A DNA stretch of 64,000 nucleotides. Origin: an uncultured Oscillospiraceae bacterium (GTDB taxonomy: Bacteria > Bacillota > Clostridia > Oscillospirales > Oscillospiraceae). Made by a program: the position numbers and the translations under genes. The DNA lies in contig CAJFQQ010000002.1 in assembly GCA_904419145.1 (NCBI GenBank), positions 35,641-99,640 of the forward strand, given 5' to 3'. The notes under the pieces were generated by a model. It saw nothing but the letters and a program-made list of their open reading frames with translations, was not told where the DNA came from and made no database searches. Shown one piece after another: positions 17,029-25,513 of this stretch; the stretch's first letter is position 1, and each line of letters begins with the position of its first letter.

Positions 17029-18210
17029 TTACCGGCCTGCCTTCAGCTCGGCCACGGCCTTCTTCAGCCGCTCCATGGCCTCCACGATGCGTTCGTAGCT
17101 GCAGGCATAGGAGAGGCGGATATAGCCCTCGCCGCTGGGACCAAAGGCAGAGCCGGGGACGGTGGCGATATGGGCGTGGTCCAGCAGGTAGTCCGCCACC
17201 TCGCTGGAGGAGCGGCCCAGCGTCTTGATATTCACAAAGATATAGAACGCGCCCTCCGGGTTCTTGCAGCTGATGCCGTCAATGCTGTTGATGGCGCTGA
17301 CGGCGTAGTCCCGCCGCCGCTGGTACTCGGCCACCATGCGCTGCACATCCGGCTCGCCTTTTTCCAGAGCGGTGATGGCGGCCTCCTGGACAAAGGAGGA
17401 GGCGCAGGTGTTGATGTACTGGTGGACGCGGACCATGGCCTGGATGAACTCCACCGGCGCCGCCACATAGCCCAGCCGCCAGCCGGTCATGGAGTAGCAC
17501 TTGGAGAAGCCGTTGAGGGTAATGGTCCGCTCCTTCATGCCGGGCAGGGAAGCAAAGCTGACGTGCTTGGCGCCGCCATAGACCAGCTTCTCATAGATCT
17601 CATCGGAGACCACAATCAGGTTGTGCTGCTCCACGATTTTCGCCAGCTTTTCCAGCGTCTCCCGGGACTGCACTGCCCCGGTGGGATTGCTGGGGGTGTT
17701 CATCACCAGCATCTTCGTCTTGGGGGTGATGAGGCTCTCGATCTCATCCAGGTCCAGCTGGTAGTCATTTTCCTCCCGCAGCCGATAGGTGACAGGCTTC
17801 GCGCCGAAGAAATTCGGCACATGGATGTAGTTCAGCCACACGGGGTCCGGGACCAGCACCTCGTCCCCCTCGTTGAGGAAGGCCGCCACAGCGGCATAGG
17901 TGCCCTCGCCCACGCCGATGGTCACCAGGATCTCGTCTGGTGTATAGGTGATGTCGTTGTCCCGCTGCAGCTTGTCGCAGATGGCTTTGCGCAGCTCATT
18001 GGTGCCGTAGTTGGAGGTGTAAAAGACGTTTCCCTTGCGAACGCTCTCATACAGCGCCTCCTTGATGACCTCGGGGGTATCAAAGTCCGGGCGGCCGATC
18101 TCCATATGGATGATGTCCGCGCCCTCCCGCTGCATCTTGTTGGCCCGCTCCATCATAACACGGATGCCGGAGAAGGGCAGCATCTCCATGCGTTTGGCCG
18201 TTTCAAACAT
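17029..18210 (-). CDS. class I pyridoxal-phosphate aminotransferase
   Basis: 393 residues of the aspartate aminotransferase (AspC/PatA-like) family: IHMEIGRPDFDTP near the N-terminus, LVMNTPSNPTGAV, SDEIYEKLVY, the PLP-lysine motif NGFSKCYSMTGWRLGY and the C-terminal RLSYACSYERIVEAMERL arginine region. It transfers amino groups between an amino acid and a 2-oxo acid. It ends 9 bases from the convergent LysR gene; a shared role with 5-oxoproline/glutamate recycling is possible but unproved. Confidence 0.92.
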   Translation of the reverse strand: MFETAKRMEMLPFSGIRVMMERANKMQREGADIIHMEIGRPDFDTPEVIKEALYESVRKGNVFYTSNYGTNELRKAICDKLQRDNDITYTPDEILVTIGVGEGTYAAVAAFLNEGDEVLVPDPVWLNYIHVPNFFGAKPVTYRLREENDYQLDLDEIESLITPKTKMLVMNTPSNPTGAVQSRETLEKLAKIVEQHNLIVVSDEIYEKLVYGGAKHVSFASLPGMKERTITLNGFSKCYSMTGWRLGYVAAPVEFIQAMVRVHQYINTCASSFVQEAAITALEKGEPDVQRMVAEYQRRRDYAVSAINSIDGISCKNPEGAFYIFVNIKTLGRSSSEVADYLLDHAHIATVPGSAFGPSGEGYIRLSYACSYERIVEAMERLKKAVAELKAGR

Positions 18211-18277
18211 GCCGGTGTCCTCCTTTTTGTGATGTTTGTGCCTCGATTGGCGTTCTCTGGGCCTTATTATAGTCCTG

Positions 18278-18306
18278 ATACTATTTATTTGTAAAATAAA
18301 TAGTAT
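18278..18306. promoter_or_regulatory. perfect 13-bp AT-rich inverted repeat upstream of the aminotransferase gene
   Basis: 18278-18290 and 18294-18306 are perfect inverted copies (half-site ATACTATTTATTT) with a 3-base spacer. Further ATAGTA-like half-sites follow up to about 18322. It sits 68 bases upstream of the start codon, where an operator would be expected. Confidence 0.5.
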
Positions 18307-18364
18307 AGATAGTAATTATAGTAAATCCAAATATATAGAACATCCCTTCTCCATGGGACAGATG

Positions 18365-18405
18365 CAGCAGGCCCCGGGAACCACTGTAGTTCCCGGGGCC
18401 TGCTG
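18365..18405 (-). terminator. 17-bp hairpin downstream of purA
   Basis: 18365-18381 and 18389-18405 pair perfectly around a 7-base loop. No clear T-run follows in either direction, so termination may be inefficient or factor-assisted; it may also protect the purA 3-prime end. Confidence 0.6.
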
Positions 18406-18496
18406 TCCCTAACTATTTCCTATATAACGAGCCGCTATACGGCTCTTACTGCCTGCATCGGTCGAATCTCCAGCGTACCTATAGTTCTGCCCGCAC

Positions 18497-19768
18497 TTAG
18501 AACATCTTGATGTATGCGTCCCGCTCCGCGCCCACGGACACGTACTGGATGGGGCAGCCCACCGCCTTCTCCAGATACTGGATGTAGTCCAGGGCGGCCT
18601 TGGGCAGCTCCTCCTTCTTCCGGCAACCGGACAGATCGCCAAAGCCCTCCATGTACTCGATAACAGGCTTGGCCCGGTTCAGCCGCTCCCCTACCGGGAA
18701 GTCGGTGGTGATTTCGCCGTCGATATCGTAGGCAACCACCACGGGCACCTTCTCCATATAGGCCATGACGTCGATCTTCGTCAGGGCGATGGTGTCAGCG
18801 CCCTGCATCATCACGCCATACTTGCTGGCGACCACGTCAAAGGGGCCAACGCGGCGGGGCCGTCCGGTGGCCGCGCCGTACTCGCCGCCGGCGTCCCGGA
18901 GCTTCTTGGCGTCCTCGCCGAAGTACTCACAGGTGAAGGGCCCCTCCCCCACGCAGCTGGAGTAGGCCTTCATGATGCCGATGGTGTTGTCCAGCTTCTT
19001 GGCGGGGATGCCGCTGCCGATGGGGGCGTAGGCGGCGATGGTGGAAGAGCTGGAGGTATAGGGGAAGATACCGAAGTCGATATCCCGCAGAGCGCCCAGC
19101 TGGGCTTCAAACATGATGTTCTTCCCCTCGTCGGCAGCCTTGGTGAGATAGAGGGTAGTGTCGCAGATGTAGTCCAGCCAGGGGGTGCCGAACTGCTCCA
19201 GCCACGCCATCATCTCCTCGGCCTGGATGGGCTCGTGGCCGTATCCCTTCTCCACGGTCAGGTTCTTCCACTCCACAATGTCGGAGATCCGCTCCTTCAA
19301 GCCCGCCAAATTCCTGAGATCGCCCATGCGCAGGGTCTTTTTCATGTACTTGTCCCCGTACACCGGGCCGATGCCCCGGCGTGTGGAGCCGAACTTCTTG
19401 CCCGCCAGGCGATCCTCCTCCAGGCAGTCCATGAGCTTGTGGTAGGGCATGCAGATGGTGGCCTTGTCGCTGATCTTCAGGTTCTCCGGCGTCACAGTGA
19501 TGCCGCCCTGACGCAGACGCTCCACCTCTCCGCACAGGTGCTCCAGGTCGATGACCATGCCAGGGCCCATCACGTTGACGGTCCCCTCCCGCAGAATACC
19601 GGAGGGCAGCAGATTCAGGATGAACTTGCCCTTGTCGTTGACCACGGTGTGGCCGGCGTTGTTTCCGCCCTGATAGCGGATCACCACATCATACTGCTGG
19701 CTCAGCAGGTCCACCATGCGGCCCTTGCCCTCATCGCCCCAGTTGATGCCTACGATGGCTGTTAACAT
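18497..19768 (-). CDS. purA: adenylosuccinate synthetase
   Basis: 423 residues, standard length. N-terminal GINWGDEGKGRMVDLLSQ with the catalytic Asp, RYQGGNNAGHTV, GTTRRGIGP-like segment SRR/STRRGIGPVYGDKYMKK, GAATGRPRRVGPFD and a C-terminal RD-type sugar/base motif. Converts IMP, aspartate and GTP to adenylosuccinate, the first step from IMP to AMP. GGAGG before the ATG. It lies 89 bases after purB on the same strand, so the two AMP-branch genes form a unit. Confidence 0.98.
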   Translation of the reverse strand: MLTAIVGINWGDEGKGRMVDLLSQQYDVVIRYQGGNNAGHTVVNDKGKFILNLLPSGILREGTVNVMGPGMVIDLEHLCGEVERLRQGGITVTPENLKISDKATICMPYHKLMDCLEEDRLAGKKFGSTRRGIGPVYGDKYMKKTLRMGDLRNLAGLKERISDIVEWKNLTVEKGYGHEPIQAEEMMAWLEQFGTPWLDYICDTTLYLTKAADEGKNIMFEAQLGALRDIDFGIFPYTSSSSTIAAYAPIGSGIPAKKLDNTIGIMKAYSSCVGEGPFTCEYFGEDAKKLRDAGGEYGAATGRPRRVGPFDVVASKYGVMMQGADTIALTKIDVMAYMEKVPVVVAYDIDGEITTDFPVGERLNRAKPVIEYMEGFGDLSGCRKKEELPKAALDYIQYLEKAVGCPIQYVSVGAERDAYIKMF

Positions 19769-19857
19769 GACGTTTCCTCCATTTCAAATCTCATCAGTGA
19801 ACAATGCAGCCGATTGAAGCTTATCATACGATCTATTATGATTTTGATATGCAGTCC

Positions 19858-21288
19858 TCAAACATTGATGGAGACTTCCACGCCCATCAAATCCTGATAC
19901 CGCTCCAAAACAGGGCGGACATACTGGCGCAGGAAGTCCTCGGTCTGCCCCTCGGCGCAGCCGGTGAACTTGTGGACATCCAGAAGGGCGTCCAGCTCCT
20001 GGCGGTTCATGGGGAAGCGGTCGTCTGCCGCGATGCGGTCCAGCAGATCGTTGTCCCCGCCATTGAGCTTCATCTCCTTGGCCACGGCCACCGAGTGCTG
20101 GCGGATGGCCTCGTGGAGCTCCTGGCGGTCGCCGCCCCGCTCCACACAGTCCATCATGATGTTTTCCGTGGCCATAAAGGGCAGCTCCTCCATCAGGTGG
20201 CGCTCCATGACCTTGGGATAGGGGCTCCCGCCGGAGATCACGTTGGTATAGAGCTGCAGGATGGCGTCCACCGCCAAAAATGCCTCCGGGATGGAGATGC
20301 GGCGGTTGGCGCTGTCGTCCAGAGTCCGCTCAAACCACTGGGTGGCGGCGGTGATGGCGGGGTTCATCAGGTCGCACATGACGTACCGGCTCAGGGAGGC
20401 GATGCGCTCGGAGCGCATGGGGTTGCGCTTGTAGGCCATGGCGCTGGAGCCGATCTGACCGGACTCAAAGGGCTCATCAAACTCCTTCAGGTGGCTGAGG
20501 AGCCGGATGTCGTTGGAGAACTTGGCCGCGCTCTGAGCGATGCCACTGAGGACGGAGAGGACGTTGAAGTCCACCTTCCGGCTGTAGGTCTGGCCGGATA
20601 CCGGGTACACCCCGTCGAAATCCATGCGCTTGGCGATCAGCTGCTCCAGCTGCTTCACCTTCTCCGCGTCGCCGTGGAACAGCTCCAGGAAGCTGGCCCC
20701 GGTGCCGGTGGTGCCCTTGCAGCCCAGGAGCTTCAGGTTCGCCAGCTGGTGCTCCAGTGCCTCCAGATCCATCAGCAGGTCCTGGGCCCACAGGGTGGCC
20801 CGCTTGCCCACGGTGGTGGGCTGGGCGGCCTGGAAGTGGGTGTAGGCCAGCGTGGGCTGGCCCTTCCACTTCTCCATAAAGTCGGCCAAAGCGTTCAGGG
20901 TATTCACCAGGAGGCGGCGGATCTGCCACAGGCCCTCCCGCATCTGGATGATATCCGTGTTGTCCCCCACATAGCAGGAGGTGGCCCCCAGATGGATGAT
21001 AGGCTTGGCATCCGGGCAGCAGGCCCCATAGGTCAGGACATGGGCCATCACGTCGTGGCGGACCCGCTTTTCCTCCCGAGCAGCCATGTCGTAGTCAATA
21101 TCGTAAATGTGGGCACGCATCTGCTGGATCTGCGCGTCGGTAATAGGCAGGCCCAACTCCTGCTCGCTCTCCGCCAGGGCGATCCAGAGCTTCCGCCAGG
21201 TGGAAAACTTGAAATCTTCCGAAAAAATGTGCTGCATCGTGCGGCTGGCGTACCGGCTGCACAGGGGGTTGCGGTAACTGTCGTGCAT
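19858..21288 (-). CDS. purB: adenylosuccinate lyase
   Basis: 476 residues. The fumarase/aspartase superfamily signature GSSAMAYKRNPMRSERI carries the catalytic Ser loop; TSCYVGDNTD and AQPTTVGKR supply other active-site parts. It splits adenylosuccinate to AMP and SAICAR to AICAR. First gene of the purB-purA unit, with a good promoter at 21346-21374. The 476-residue length and sequence resemble the animal/clostridial type rather than the shorter Bacillus form. Confidence 0.97.
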   Translation of the reverse strand: MHDSYRNPLCSRYASRTMQHIFSEDFKFSTWRKLWIALAESEQELGLPITDAQIQQMRAHIYDIDYDMAAREEKRVRHDVMAHVLTYGACCPDAKPIIHLGATSCYVGDNTDIIQMREGLWQIRRLLVNTLNALADFMEKWKGQPTLAYTHFQAAQPTTVGKRATLWAQDLLMDLEALEHQLANLKLLGCKGTTGTGASFLELFHGDAEKVKQLEQLIAKRMDFDGVYPVSGQTYSRKVDFNVLSVLSGIAQSAAKFSNDIRLLSHLKEFDEPFESGQIGSSAMAYKRNPMRSERIASLSRYVMCDLMNPAITAATQWFERTLDDSANRRISIPEAFLAVDAILQLYTNVISGGSPYPKVMERHLMEELPFMATENIMMDCVERGGDRQELHEAIRQHSVAVAKEMKLNGGDNDLLDRIAADDRFPMNRQELDALLDVHKFTGCAEGQTEDFLRQYVRPVLERYQDLMGVEVSINV

Positions 21289-21345
21289 CGTTTTCGCGCC
21301 CTTTCTTTCTGTTTTCCGCGCCTTTGCGCATAACGGAACAGGATA

Positions 21346-21374
21346 ATTGTATCATGGAGATTTTGCCCCCGCAA
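21346..21374 (-). promoter_or_regulatory. sigma-A-type promoter for purB
   Basis: Minus strand TTGCGG (plus 21369-21374) and TACAAT (plus 21346-21351) with 17-base spacing, about 58 bases upstream of the purB start. No purine riboswitch could be recognised in the short leader. Confidence 0.6.
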
Positions 21375-21529
21375 TGGACAGATTTGCAAAGAAATACACC
21401 TGCAATCCCGGGATTTATTCCATTTCCCACAACTTTTTTTGGTTTGTAAATTTTTTGTCAAATTCACATTTACTTTTGGCGCTATCTATGATAGAGTTAA
21501 TATAATATCATTTTGGGAGGAAATCGCCC

Positions 21530-22219
21530 ATGCGCATGCGCAAAAAGAAAAATCTGGTGCCCCGTATGGAGCGCTGTGCCGCCGTCCACGTGGAGGACGG
21601 TTTTTTTATGAGAGGACACTGGCGGGATTTGCTGCCCGGCGCCACAGAGCTGCGGGTGGAGCTGGGCTGCGGCAAAGGCCGGTTCACCGTGGAGACCGCG
21701 GCGGCGGAGCCGGAGGTGCTGTTCATCGCCATCGAGCGGGTGGCCGACGCCCTGGTGGTCGCCATGGAGCGCGCCATGGCTGCCGGCCTGAAAAACGTCT
21801 TTTTTGTGGTGGGGGACGCCGCCGCCCTTCCCGACTACTTTGCGGAAGATGAGGTAGACCGGATCTACGTCAACTTCTGCGACCCCTGGCCCCCCAAGCG
21901 CCAGGCCAAGCGGCGGCTGACCCACCACAACTTCCTCCAGCTTTACCGCCGGGTGCTGAAGATGGGCGGGGAGATTCACTTCAAAACCGACAATGGCCCC
22001 CTGTTCGAATTCTCCCTGGAGGAATTCCCCCAGGCGGGATATACCCTCAGCCAGGTCACACGGGACCTCCACGGTCAGGGCCCCCAGGGCGTCATGACCG
22101 ACTACGAAGCCAAATTCTTTGCCGAGGGACTCCCTATCAACCGCTGCGTGGGCACGAAAATTCCCTGGGAGGCTCTGCTGTCAGAGGAATCGCCGTCAGA
22201 TGCAGGAACACCGCAATAA
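21530..22219 (+). CDS. trmB: tRNA (guanine-N7-)-methyltransferase TrmB
   Basis: 229 residues. SAM-binding motif VELGCGKGRFT, acidic loop FIAIERVADALV, and the TrmB hallmark VNFCDPWPPKRQAKRRLTHHNFL, with IHFKTDNGPLFEFS downstream. It methylates G46 in the variable loop of tRNAs. Two in-frame ATGs six bases apart follow GGGAGG; the first is used here. Divergent from purB. Confidence 0.96.
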   Translation: MRMRKKKNLVPRMERCAAVHVEDGFFMRGHWRDLLPGATELRVELGCGKGRFTVETAAAEPEVLFIAIERVADALVVAMERAMAAGLKNVFFVVGDAAALPDYFAEDEVDRIYVNFCDPWPPKRQAKRRLTHHNFLQLYRRVLKMGGEIHFKTDNGPLFEFSLEEFPQAGYTLSQVTRDLHGQGPQGVMTDYEAKFFAEGLPINRCVGTKIPWEALLSEESPSDAGTPQ

Positions 22220-22227
22220 TTGTCAAA

Positions 22228-22258
22228 GGGAGCGCCTGGGCAATGCCCAGGCGCTCCC
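22228..22258. terminator. hairpin terminator between convergent trmB and MATE genes
   Basis: 14-bp perfect stem (22228-22241 with 22245-22258), three-base loop; only a weak T-run after it, so strength is uncertain. Confidence 0.65.
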
Positions 22259-22271
22259 AGCGTTTCATCGT

Positions 22272-23654
22272 CTATTTTTTTGCAGCAGTCTGTTGCCGGT
22301 CCATGACGCCTCTGGGCAGCCAGTGGCCGAATTTGTAGTAGACCAGAAAGGCCACACTGGAGATCCCCCAGGTCAACGGATAACAAAATGCGATAACACC
22401 ATTGGATGCATGCGCAAAGCCATACAGCCACAGGTAGAGGATCCGCACCACGCAGGTGGTGCACAGGGTAATGATGGCCGGTTTCAGCGCGTTGCCCACA
22501 CCGCGCATGGTGGCGGACATTACCTCCGTGCAGGAGAACAACACATAGAAGGAGCAGGTCATCACCGTTACATCCATGCCGATCTGGAGCACCGTCGGGT
22601 CGTCGTTGAACAGGCGGATCAGCGGATAGCGCAGCAGACAGGTCAGAACCGAGAAAATCGCCGAGACAATCACATGCATCCCTAGCCCGACCCGGATGCT
22701 CCCTTTCACCCGGTCAATTTTCCGCGCGCCGTAGTTCTGACCAACAAAGGTCATAATGGCAATGCCGATAGCATTGCTGATGGGCCAGTAAATGTCGTCA
22801 ATCTTCCGATAGGCTGTCCACCCAGCCATCGCGTCGGTGCCCAGGCTGTTGATGGCGGACTGTACCAGCATATTGGCAATATTATACATGGAGGACTGAA
22901 TACCCGCGGGAATCCCAATTTGGATCATCCGGTAGAGGATCAGGCGGTTGAACCGCTCCCCCCGGAGCTTGGGCCGCAGGTTCTCCGGCAGGCGGCCCAG
23001 CACCAGCAGAACCATCACCGCGCACATCACCTGGGACAGGGCGGTGGCCGCCGCGGCACCCACCACGCCCCAGTGGAACACCATAACAAAGAGCATGTCC
23101 AGCCCCACATTGGCCACAATGCAGACGCCCAGGAACAGCAGCGGCTTCTTGGCATCCCCCATGGCCCGGAGGATGCCGCTGCCCATATTGTAAAGCATGG
23201 TGGGAATCATGCCCAGGAAGTAAACCTGGAGATAGTCGGCGGAGCTGTCGATGGTATCCGCTGTGGTGTGAAGCAGCACCAAAAGGGGCCGGGCGCTTAC
23301 CACACCCAGTACCATCAGCACCGCCCCGCAGACCACCGCCAGCACCATGGAGCAGTAGATCCCCTCCCGGACCCGGCGCTCCCGGCCGGCGCCATAGGCC
23401 TGGGAGATCACCACCGACGCCCCGGAGGCCAGCGCCACGAAGAAGTTCACCAGCAGCGTGATGATGCTGGTGGATGACCCGCCTACCGCCGCCAAAGCCT
23501 CCTTGCCCAGCGCCTGCCCCACAATAATGGCATCCGCCGCGTTGTAGAGCTGCTGGAGCAGCGTCCCCAGCATGATGGGGATGAAGAACAGCAGCATCTC
23601 CTTCCAGATGACACCCTCTGTGATCCGATCCTTTGCCAACGCATGTTTTTCCAT
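22272..23654 (-). CDS. MATE-family multidrug/sodium antiporter
   Basis: 460 residues with 12 predicted membrane segments in two repeats. MATE landmarks: PIMLGTLLQQLYNAADAIIVGQALGKEALAAVGGSS at the N-terminus and IPAGIQSSMYNIANMLVQSAINSLG at the start of the second half. Exports cationic or other small molecules in exchange for Na+ or H+. No regulator adjoins it; substrate unknown. Confidence 0.94.
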   Translation of the reverse strand: MEKHALAKDRITEGVIWKEMLLFFIPIMLGTLLQQLYNAADAIIVGQALGKEALAAVGGSSTSIITLLVNFFVALASGASVVISQAYGAGRERRVREGIYCSMVLAVVCGAVLMVLGVVSARPLLVLLHTTADTIDSSADYLQVYFLGMIPTMLYNMGSGILRAMGDAKKPLLFLGVCIVANVGLDMLFVMVFHWGVVGAAAATALSQVMCAVMVLLVLGRLPENLRPKLRGERFNRLILYRMIQIGIPAGIQSSMYNIANMLVQSAINSLGTDAMAGWTAYRKIDDIYWPISNAIGIAIMTFVGQNYGARKIDRVKGSIRVGLGMHVIVSAIFSVLTCLLRYPLIRLFNDDPTVLQIGMDVTVMTCSFYVLFSCTEVMSATMRGVGNALKPAIITLCTTCVVRILYLWLYGFAHASNGVIAFCYPLTWGISSVAFLVYYKFGHWLPRGVMDRQQTAAKK

Positions 23655-23857
23655 GAGTTCTCCCCCAAAAATCTCTTCTTGACATTCGCCTGACTGTTAT
23701 ACGCCTTTTCACAGCGGATTGCAAGAGGGATTTTATATTTTTCAATCGATTTTTCGGTTTTTCGAAGAAAATCTTCGTTTTGCTGAATCCTCCGCAGGTT
23801 TTGAAGGGGGCGGCTGTGTATTTTGCACCGAACCCCTGTCACCCGCTTGTTTCTGAT

Positions 23858-23886
23858 TTGAATTTTTCCGGAAAGTCTGGTATACT
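23858..23886 (+). promoter_or_regulatory. sigma-A-type promoter for the DUF362 gene
   Basis: TTGAAT at 23858-23863 and TATACT at 23881-23886, 17-base spacing, 31 bases before the start codon. Confidence 0.65.
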
Positions 23887-23916
23887 GGGGCCAAATCCTA
23901 TGAGGAGGAGAAACGG

Positions 23917-24996
23917 ATGTCAAAAATCTTCGAAATATACGGCAGCGATGCCCACAAGATGACCGTGGCCCTGATGGAGGCCGCCAACGTGGCGGACATG
24001 ATCCCCAAGGGGGGCAGCGTGGCCCTGAAGCCCAACCTGGTGGTGGCGGGCCGGCCCGAGGACGGGGCCACCACCCACGCCGGAGTGCTGTCCGGGTGCA
24101 TGGAGTACCTGCAGAAGCACGGGTTTACCAATATCAGCGTGATCGAGGGTTCCTGGGTGGGGGACGACACCGGCCGCGCCTTCCGGATGGCCGGCTACGA
24201 CAAGGTCTGCAAGGAGTACGGCGTGCCCTACTACGACCTGAAACGGGACAAGACCCGCACCGTCAAAACCGCCATGCGCTCCATGGAGATCTGCTGCCGG
24301 GCGCTGGACACGGATTTTCTCATCAATCTGCCGGTGCTCAAGGGCCACTGCCAGACGGTGATGACCTGCGCGCTGAAAAACTGCAAGGGGTGCCTGCCGG
24401 ACAAGGAGAAGCGCCGCTTCCACTCCGAGGGGCTCCACAAGCCCATCGCCGCTCTGGGCGCCTATCTGAAGCCCCAGCTCACCATCGTGGACAGCATCTG
24501 CGGGGACCTGAACTTCGAGGAGGGCGGCACGCCGGTCTACACCAACCGCATGTATCTGGGCACCGATCCGGTCCAGCTGGACGCCTACGGCTGCAAGCTC
24601 ATGGGCCTCAGCCTCAGCCAGGTGCCCTATATCAAGATGGCCGAGCAGATGGGCGGCGGCAGCACTGCCGTCAGCGAGAGCGACATTGTGAAGCTCAACG
24701 AGCCGGAGGCCGGGTCCTCCTACCCCGCCCCCTCGGGCACGGTGGCAAGCCTCACCAGAAGCGTGCACCAGAAATCCGCCTGCAGCGCCTGTTACGCCAG
24801 TCTGGTCCGGGCCCTGTACAACGCCAAGCGCGCCGGCATTCGGGTGGACCGGCCCATCTATATCGGCCAGGAGTTCAAGGGGCAGAGCCTGGATGGCATC
24901 GGGATCGGCGCCTGCTGCGCCGGCGCCGCCTGCCCGGTGAAGGGCTGCCCCCCCACGGCGGAGGCCATTCTGGCGGTGCTGAAGGAACAGCAGTAA
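23917..24996 (+). CDS. DUF362 domain protein, cysteine-rich C-terminus
   Basis: 359 residues. DUF362 landmarks: KPNLVVAGRPEDGATTHAGV, IEGSWVGDDTGRAF, INLPVLKGHCQTVMTCALKNCKGCLPD and YLGTDPVQLDAYGCKLMG. The C-terminal third carries many cysteines (CSACYAS, GACCAGAACPVKGCPP) that might bind a metal or Fe-S cluster, though not in the canonical CxxCxxCxxxC spacing. The biochemical role of DUF362 proteins is not established. A secreted DUF362 lipoprotein occurs at 61148-62272. It is followed at once by a small lipoprotein gene. Confidence 0.88.
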   Translation: MSKIFEIYGSDAHKMTVALMEAANVADMIPKGGSVALKPNLVVAGRPEDGATTHAGVLSGCMEYLQKHGFTNISVIEGSWVGDDTGRAFRMAGYDKVCKEYGVPYYDLKRDKTRTVKTAMRSMEICCRALDTDFLINLPVLKGHCQTVMTCALKNCKGCLPDKEKRRFHSEGLHKPIAALGAYLKPQLTIVDSICGDLNFEEGGTPVYTNRMYLGTDPVQLDAYGCKLMGLSLSQVPYIKMAEQMGGGSTAVSESDIVKLNEPEAGSSYPAPSGTVASLTRSVHQKSACSACYASLVRALYNAKRAGIRVDRPIYIGQEFKGQSLDGIGIGACCAGAACPVKGCPPTAEAILAVLKEQQ

Positions 24997-25006
24997 GGAG
25001 GCTCCC

Positions 25007-25432
25007 GTGAGAAAGAAGCTGGCTGTCTGGTCTCTGGCCGCCCTGCTGCTCCTGGGCCTTACCGCCTGCAGCGGCGGTGACAGCGAGGACGCCTTCACCG
25101 TGCGGGTGGTCTGCGAGAGCCCGGACGTCTACCAGATCTTCTATACCTGTTACCTGGGCGATGAGGCCGTCGGCATGGGCGGTATGGCGGATCTGGAGGG
25201 CGGCGAGATCACCGAGGATACCGACCTGACCCTCACCTTCCCCGCCGCGTATTTCGAGGATGGCGCGGACCTCTCCCAGTTCGCCATGGATTTCTCCCCC
25301 TATGGGGAGGGTGACACCAGCGAGATCGCCACCACGGAGAAGATCGCCATTCCCGCTGCATATGGGGAGACCTACACTGTCGTGTTCTCCGGGGACGAGG
25401 CCTCCGGGTTCCAGGCGGCTCTGCAATCCTAG
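25007..25432 (+). CDS. small lipoprotein of unknown function
   Basis: 141 residues starting with GTG at 25007; AAGGAGG overlaps the stop of the preceding gene. Signal peptide RKKLAVWSLAALLLLGLTAC with lipobox LTAC, then a mostly beta-type acidic domain with no motif I recognise. The tight spacing means co-transcription with the DUF362 gene. A membrane-anchored extracellular role is likely. Confidence 0.8.
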   Translation: MRKKLAVWSLAALLLLGLTACSGGDSEDAFTVRVVCESPDVYQIFYTCYLGDEAVGMGGMADLEGGEITEDTDLTLTFPAAYFEDGADLSQFAMDFSPYGEGDTSEIATTEKIAIPAAYGETYTVVFSGDEASGFQAALQS

Positions 25433-25459
25433 CCGCCGCGCCCCTGCTTCAGATGAAAT

Positions 25460-25501
25460 AAAAACAGGCTCCGGCCGCAGTTGCGGCCGGAGCCTGTTTT
25501 T
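25460..25501. terminator. bidirectional intrinsic terminator
   Basis: 20-bp perfect stem (25460-25479 with 25482-25501) that starts with AAAAA and ends with TTTTT, so it works for both the lipoprotein gene (plus) and the muramidase gene (minus). Confidence 0.92.
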
Positions 25502-25513
25502 GTTCTCTTTTTC

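Noticed and set aside
19804..21333. A 509-codon open frame antisense to purB
   Set aside because: Antisense shadow; purB motifs are unambiguous on the minus strand.
21289..21529. Possible purine riboswitch before purB
   Set aside because: No recognisable three-way junction or terminator/antiterminator; only a plain promoter is visible.
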